NCBI GenBank assembly: GCA_017466405.1
Contig: JAFTUF010000030.1
Location: 82,893-146,892 of the forward strand
DNA length: 64,000 bases
Reading direction: 5' to 3'
From: Bacteroidales bacterium
GTDB taxonomy: Bacteria > Bacteroidota > Bacteroidia > Bacteroidales > F082
Shown: piece by piece, positions 62,210-64,000 of the stretch
Layout: each line of letters starts with the position of its first letter
Numbering within the stretch: position 1 is the first letter of the stretch
Position numbers and translations under genes: made by a program
Notes under the pieces: generated by a model
Told to the model about the DNA's origin: nothing
The model's database searches: none
The model's input: the letters and a program-made list of their open reading frames with translations, nothing else

Positions 62210-62488
62210 CTAAAAAACGGGTGCAAATATAAACATTTTTTTCAATGAATAATGCATAATTAACAATGCAATGCGAAATTATTTTTTTTGTAAGACTTGG
62301 AAGGTTAAAAGGATAAAAATTGTGTAAAAAAATTTAACAAATTCTTTTTTTTTCAAAATAAAATTCTAAACTTTGTACCACCAAATCAAGGTAACAAAGA
62401 CACCCTCCTGATGATGGAAACAGGGTTCTGCCAACTGATGAAGGGAAATTTATTTTTACAAATAGAACCCATCTAAACCTATTTTATT
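62210..62488. promoter_or_regulatory. Divergent control region, thrS and the secreted protein
   Basis: The thrS -7 box TATATTTG is the complement of 62224-62231. On the plus strand, TAAACTTTG (62368-62376) is an imperfect -7 box for the next gene. The leader 62377-62488 holds inverted arms GGGTTCT (62423-62429) / AGAACCC (62464-62470), a CCCT/AGGG pair, and two CTGATGA...GAAA-like direct repeats (62408-62450). Confidence 0.5.
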
Positions 62489-63727
62489 ATGAAAAAACTT
62501 TACAATTTTTCAGTCGCTATGGCATTGTTAATTTTATGTGCCATCAGCGTAAAAGCTCAAAACCCAGACGTCTATGTCGGAGGTATTTTAAACATTCAAG
62601 CTGCGATATGGGAAAATGAAGTCCCTCGAACAATTGACGGCTCTGAAGTTAACACCATCGTTACAGTCGGAGAAGACTTTTATATTGCTGGTTTAGATAA
62701 AGATTATTCACCTGTGGTATGGAAGAATGACGAATTATTATATTCTCTCAATGAAGGTGATTACAACTACTTTGGCAGGTCTGTTTCTTCTATGATAGTT
62801 CACGAAGGTGACGTTTATGTAACCACAATCGACTTAATCTCTAGCGGATTTATTGGCAGATTATGGGTTAATGGAGTTGTTGTTGAAGGTTACGAAGATG
62901 CTATAGAGTTGTATGCTGTTGTCATTGATGGAGATGATATTTATGTAGCAGGCAGAACAAACGAATTAGCTGTGATATGGAAAAATGCAGAGCCTCTATA
63001 CACATACGATTCTCCTTACACAGGACTTTTCGCTGATGTTAAAGTCGTCGATGGTGACGTATATTACGTTGGTGGCGATTTTGGTGGCGGCGCAGGTAAA
63101 AACGCTACTATAAAGAGTAAAGACGATGTTATAGTAAATCAAGACAACAACAGAAATTCCATCAATGTTTGGAAAAACGGAGAAGTAATTTATACTCTTG
63201 CAAATGAAGTATATGGAGCAAAAATAGTCGTTTCTGATGGTAATGTTTATGCTTGTGGTCAAATACCTAATGGCGGCGTATATAAAGCTGTTGTCTGGAT
63301 TAATGGTGAAATGAACATAATCACTGACGTCTGGAGTGGAGCTCACGGATTGTGCGTATATAACAACGATTTATATGTAACGGGATTTATGGGTAACGAC
63401 CCTGAATTAGACGCTTTCATATGGAAAAACGGAGAACTCTCAACTCTTACTTCTCCAGGATATGATATGGGATATTGTATCTTGGTAATGGGTGATAACA
63501 CATCTGTAGAAGAGATAAACGACTACTGCAATATTTATCCTAATCCAGCAGACGATTATGTTTTAATTGAAGGTGTTGAATTTGAGAAAGCTGTTCTCTA
63601 CAACAGTTTAGGTCAATTGGTTTTAACTACCACCAGCAACAGGATAGATGTATCATCTTTAGAATCTGGACTTTATTTGTTAAAACTCGATGACAATATT
63701 ACAAGAAATATTATCGTCAAACACTAA
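62489..63727 (+). CDS. Secreted repeat protein with type IX C-terminal sorting domain
   Basis: 412 residues with a signal peptide (MKKLYNFSVAMALLILCAISVKAQ). About seven beta units of the form VWKNGExxY ... DVYVTG suggest a propeller-like fold. The C-terminal ~75 residues match the type A sorting domain: NIYPNPADDYVLIEG, LYNSLGQLVL, IDVSSLESGLYLLKL. It should be exported by the type IX system, which PorX (1489-3051) regulates. Ligand unknown. Confidence 0.9.
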   Translation: MKKLYNFSVAMALLILCAISVKAQNPDVYVGGILNIQAAIWENEVPRTIDGSEVNTIVTVGEDFYIAGLDKDYSPVVWKNDELLYSLNEGDYNYFGRSVSSMIVHEGDVYVTTIDLISSGFIGRLWVNGVVVEGYEDAIELYAVVIDGDDIYVAGRTNELAVIWKNAEPLYTYDSPYTGLFADVKVVDGDVYYVGGDFGGGAGKNATIKSKDDVIVNQDNNRNSINVWKNGEVIYTLANEVYGAKIVVSDGNVYACGQIPNGGVYKAVVWINGEMNIITDVWSGAHGLCVYNNDLYVTGFMGNDPELDAFIWKNGELSTLTSPGYDMGYCILVMGDNTSVEEINDYCNIYPNPADDYVLIEGVEFEKAVLYNSLGQLVLTTTSNRIDVSSLESGLYLLKLDDNITRNIIVKH

Positions 63728-63770
63728 CATTTAACAATTATATTTCACTCCAAAAGGACGCCGCTCCTTT

Positions 63771-63860
63771 GTAAAGACGCGTCGATAATACCTTAAAAAT
63801 TAACAATATATTATCGACACGTCTCAAAAAACATCCGAAAACAATGAGACGTGTCAATTA
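63771..63860. repeat. One full and one truncated long palindrome
   Basis: 63771-63825: GTAAAGACGCGTCGATAATA ... TATTATCGACACGTCTC (middle arm GATAAT/ATTATC). 63846-63860: GAGACGTGTCAATTA, cut off where the IS element starts. Confidence 0.85.
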
Positions 63861-64000
63861 TGAAGTGACCCCAAAAGTTTGGACAAAAAACTTTTGGGGT
63901 TTTATTATGCGTAAAAAACATGAACGTGAAGCATTGCTCAAATATATGGCGATGCTTGAGGAAGGTCGCTCCTTTAGATCTATCAGCGACGAATTCGGCA
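63861..64000 (+). mobile_element. Left end of an IS3-family insertion sequence
   Basis: A terminal sequence TGAAGTGACCCCAAAAGTTT and a 12-base inverted pair CCCCAAAAGTTT (63869-63880) / AAACTTTTGGGG (63888-63899) are followed by the start of an orfA-like gene. The right end is outside. Confidence 0.8.
63907..64000 (+). CDS. IS3-type transposase orfA, N-terminus only
   Basis: 31 residues visible (MRKKHEREALLKYMAM ... SFRSISDEFG), the start of the helix-turn-helix of an IS3 orfA. It follows the IS end hairpin, which protects the gene from incoming transcription. Confidence 0.78.
   Translation, partial: MRKKHEREALLKYMAMLEEGRSFRSISDEFG

Noticed and set aside
62408-62450. Hammerhead ribozyme core (CTGATGA ... 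GAAA twice)
   Set aside because: Only 2-3 bases separate the two core boxes, so there is no stem II, and no cleavage-site context was found.

Overview
The window looks like chromosomal DNA of a type IX secretion-carrying member of the Bacteroidales (phylum Bacteroidota). It is AT-rich. Many genes are preceded by the Bacteroidota promoter form TTG/TTTG-N19-21-TAnnTTTG, and most lack a Shine-Dalgarno sequence. The gene content fits: a PorX-type response regulator with a PglZ domain, a GLPGLI-family protein, a DUF4301 protein, a protein with a type IX C-terminal sorting domain, a C10 (streptopain-like) protease, a GH29 fucosidase lipoprotein and two RND pumps. No plasmid or phage backbone is visible. 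An IS3-type element begins at the right edge.

Layout. 1-4869 (minus): secreted C10 protease (cut by the edge), tsaE, porX, and the NAD(P)HX repair enzyme nnrD/nnrE. 5.0-6.5 kb: AAA ATPase of the DUF4143 type under a triple direct repeat. 6.5-10.7 kb (minus): small exported cysteine peptide, GLPGLI protein and outer-membrane barrel in one apparent operon. 10.7-20.3 kb: housekeeping genes rlmD, aroK, ltaE and tsaC, a PEGA-repeat/SUMF1 protein, a sodium symporter, a YgjP-type metallopeptidase and tRNA-Lys. 20.3-29.2 kb: rpsA with a structured leader, tRNA-Gly, fucosidase, a HicAB module between two identical terminators, ferritin, DUF4301 and a membrane metallophosphoesterase. 29.7-35.3 kb: RND pump 1 (plus strand). 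35.4-43.6 kb: Fic protein, Na/Pi symporter, M16 protease and a three-gene HipBST-like toxin-antitoxin. 43.9-49.9 kb (minus): two paralogous thioredoxin-fold lipoprotein-like or exported proteins bracketing an ABC transporter and a YtrA-type GntR regulator. 50.3-56.6 kb: unknown protein, a candidate small RNA and RND pump 2 (minus). 56.7-58.9 kb: a gene remnant, a two-repeat unknown protein and a HigBA module with a double-HTH antitoxin. 59.0-62.2 kb (minus): thrS-infC-rpmI-rplT, with infC starting at a non-AUG codon. 62.5-63.7 kb: a secreted type IX substrate.

The most unusual feature is the density of short repeats. Almost every intergenic gap holds members of several families. Two palindromic families carry a GTAG foot next to a hairpin, the hallmark of REP elements moved by RAYT (Y1 HUH) transposases. 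Within each family the arms differ from copy to copy but remain complementary, so the structure is conserved while the sequence is not. Repeats of these and companion families also lie in frame inside three genes (nnrD/E, the YgjP-type peptidase, an ABC ATPase) and form the C-terminal tail of a fourth (RND adaptor). They supply the stop codons of at least five more genes, and they appear to provide the -33 promoter box of rlmD and tsaC. No RAYT gene lies in the window.

All calls come from reading the sequence and recalled family knowledge. No database search or structure prediction was run.
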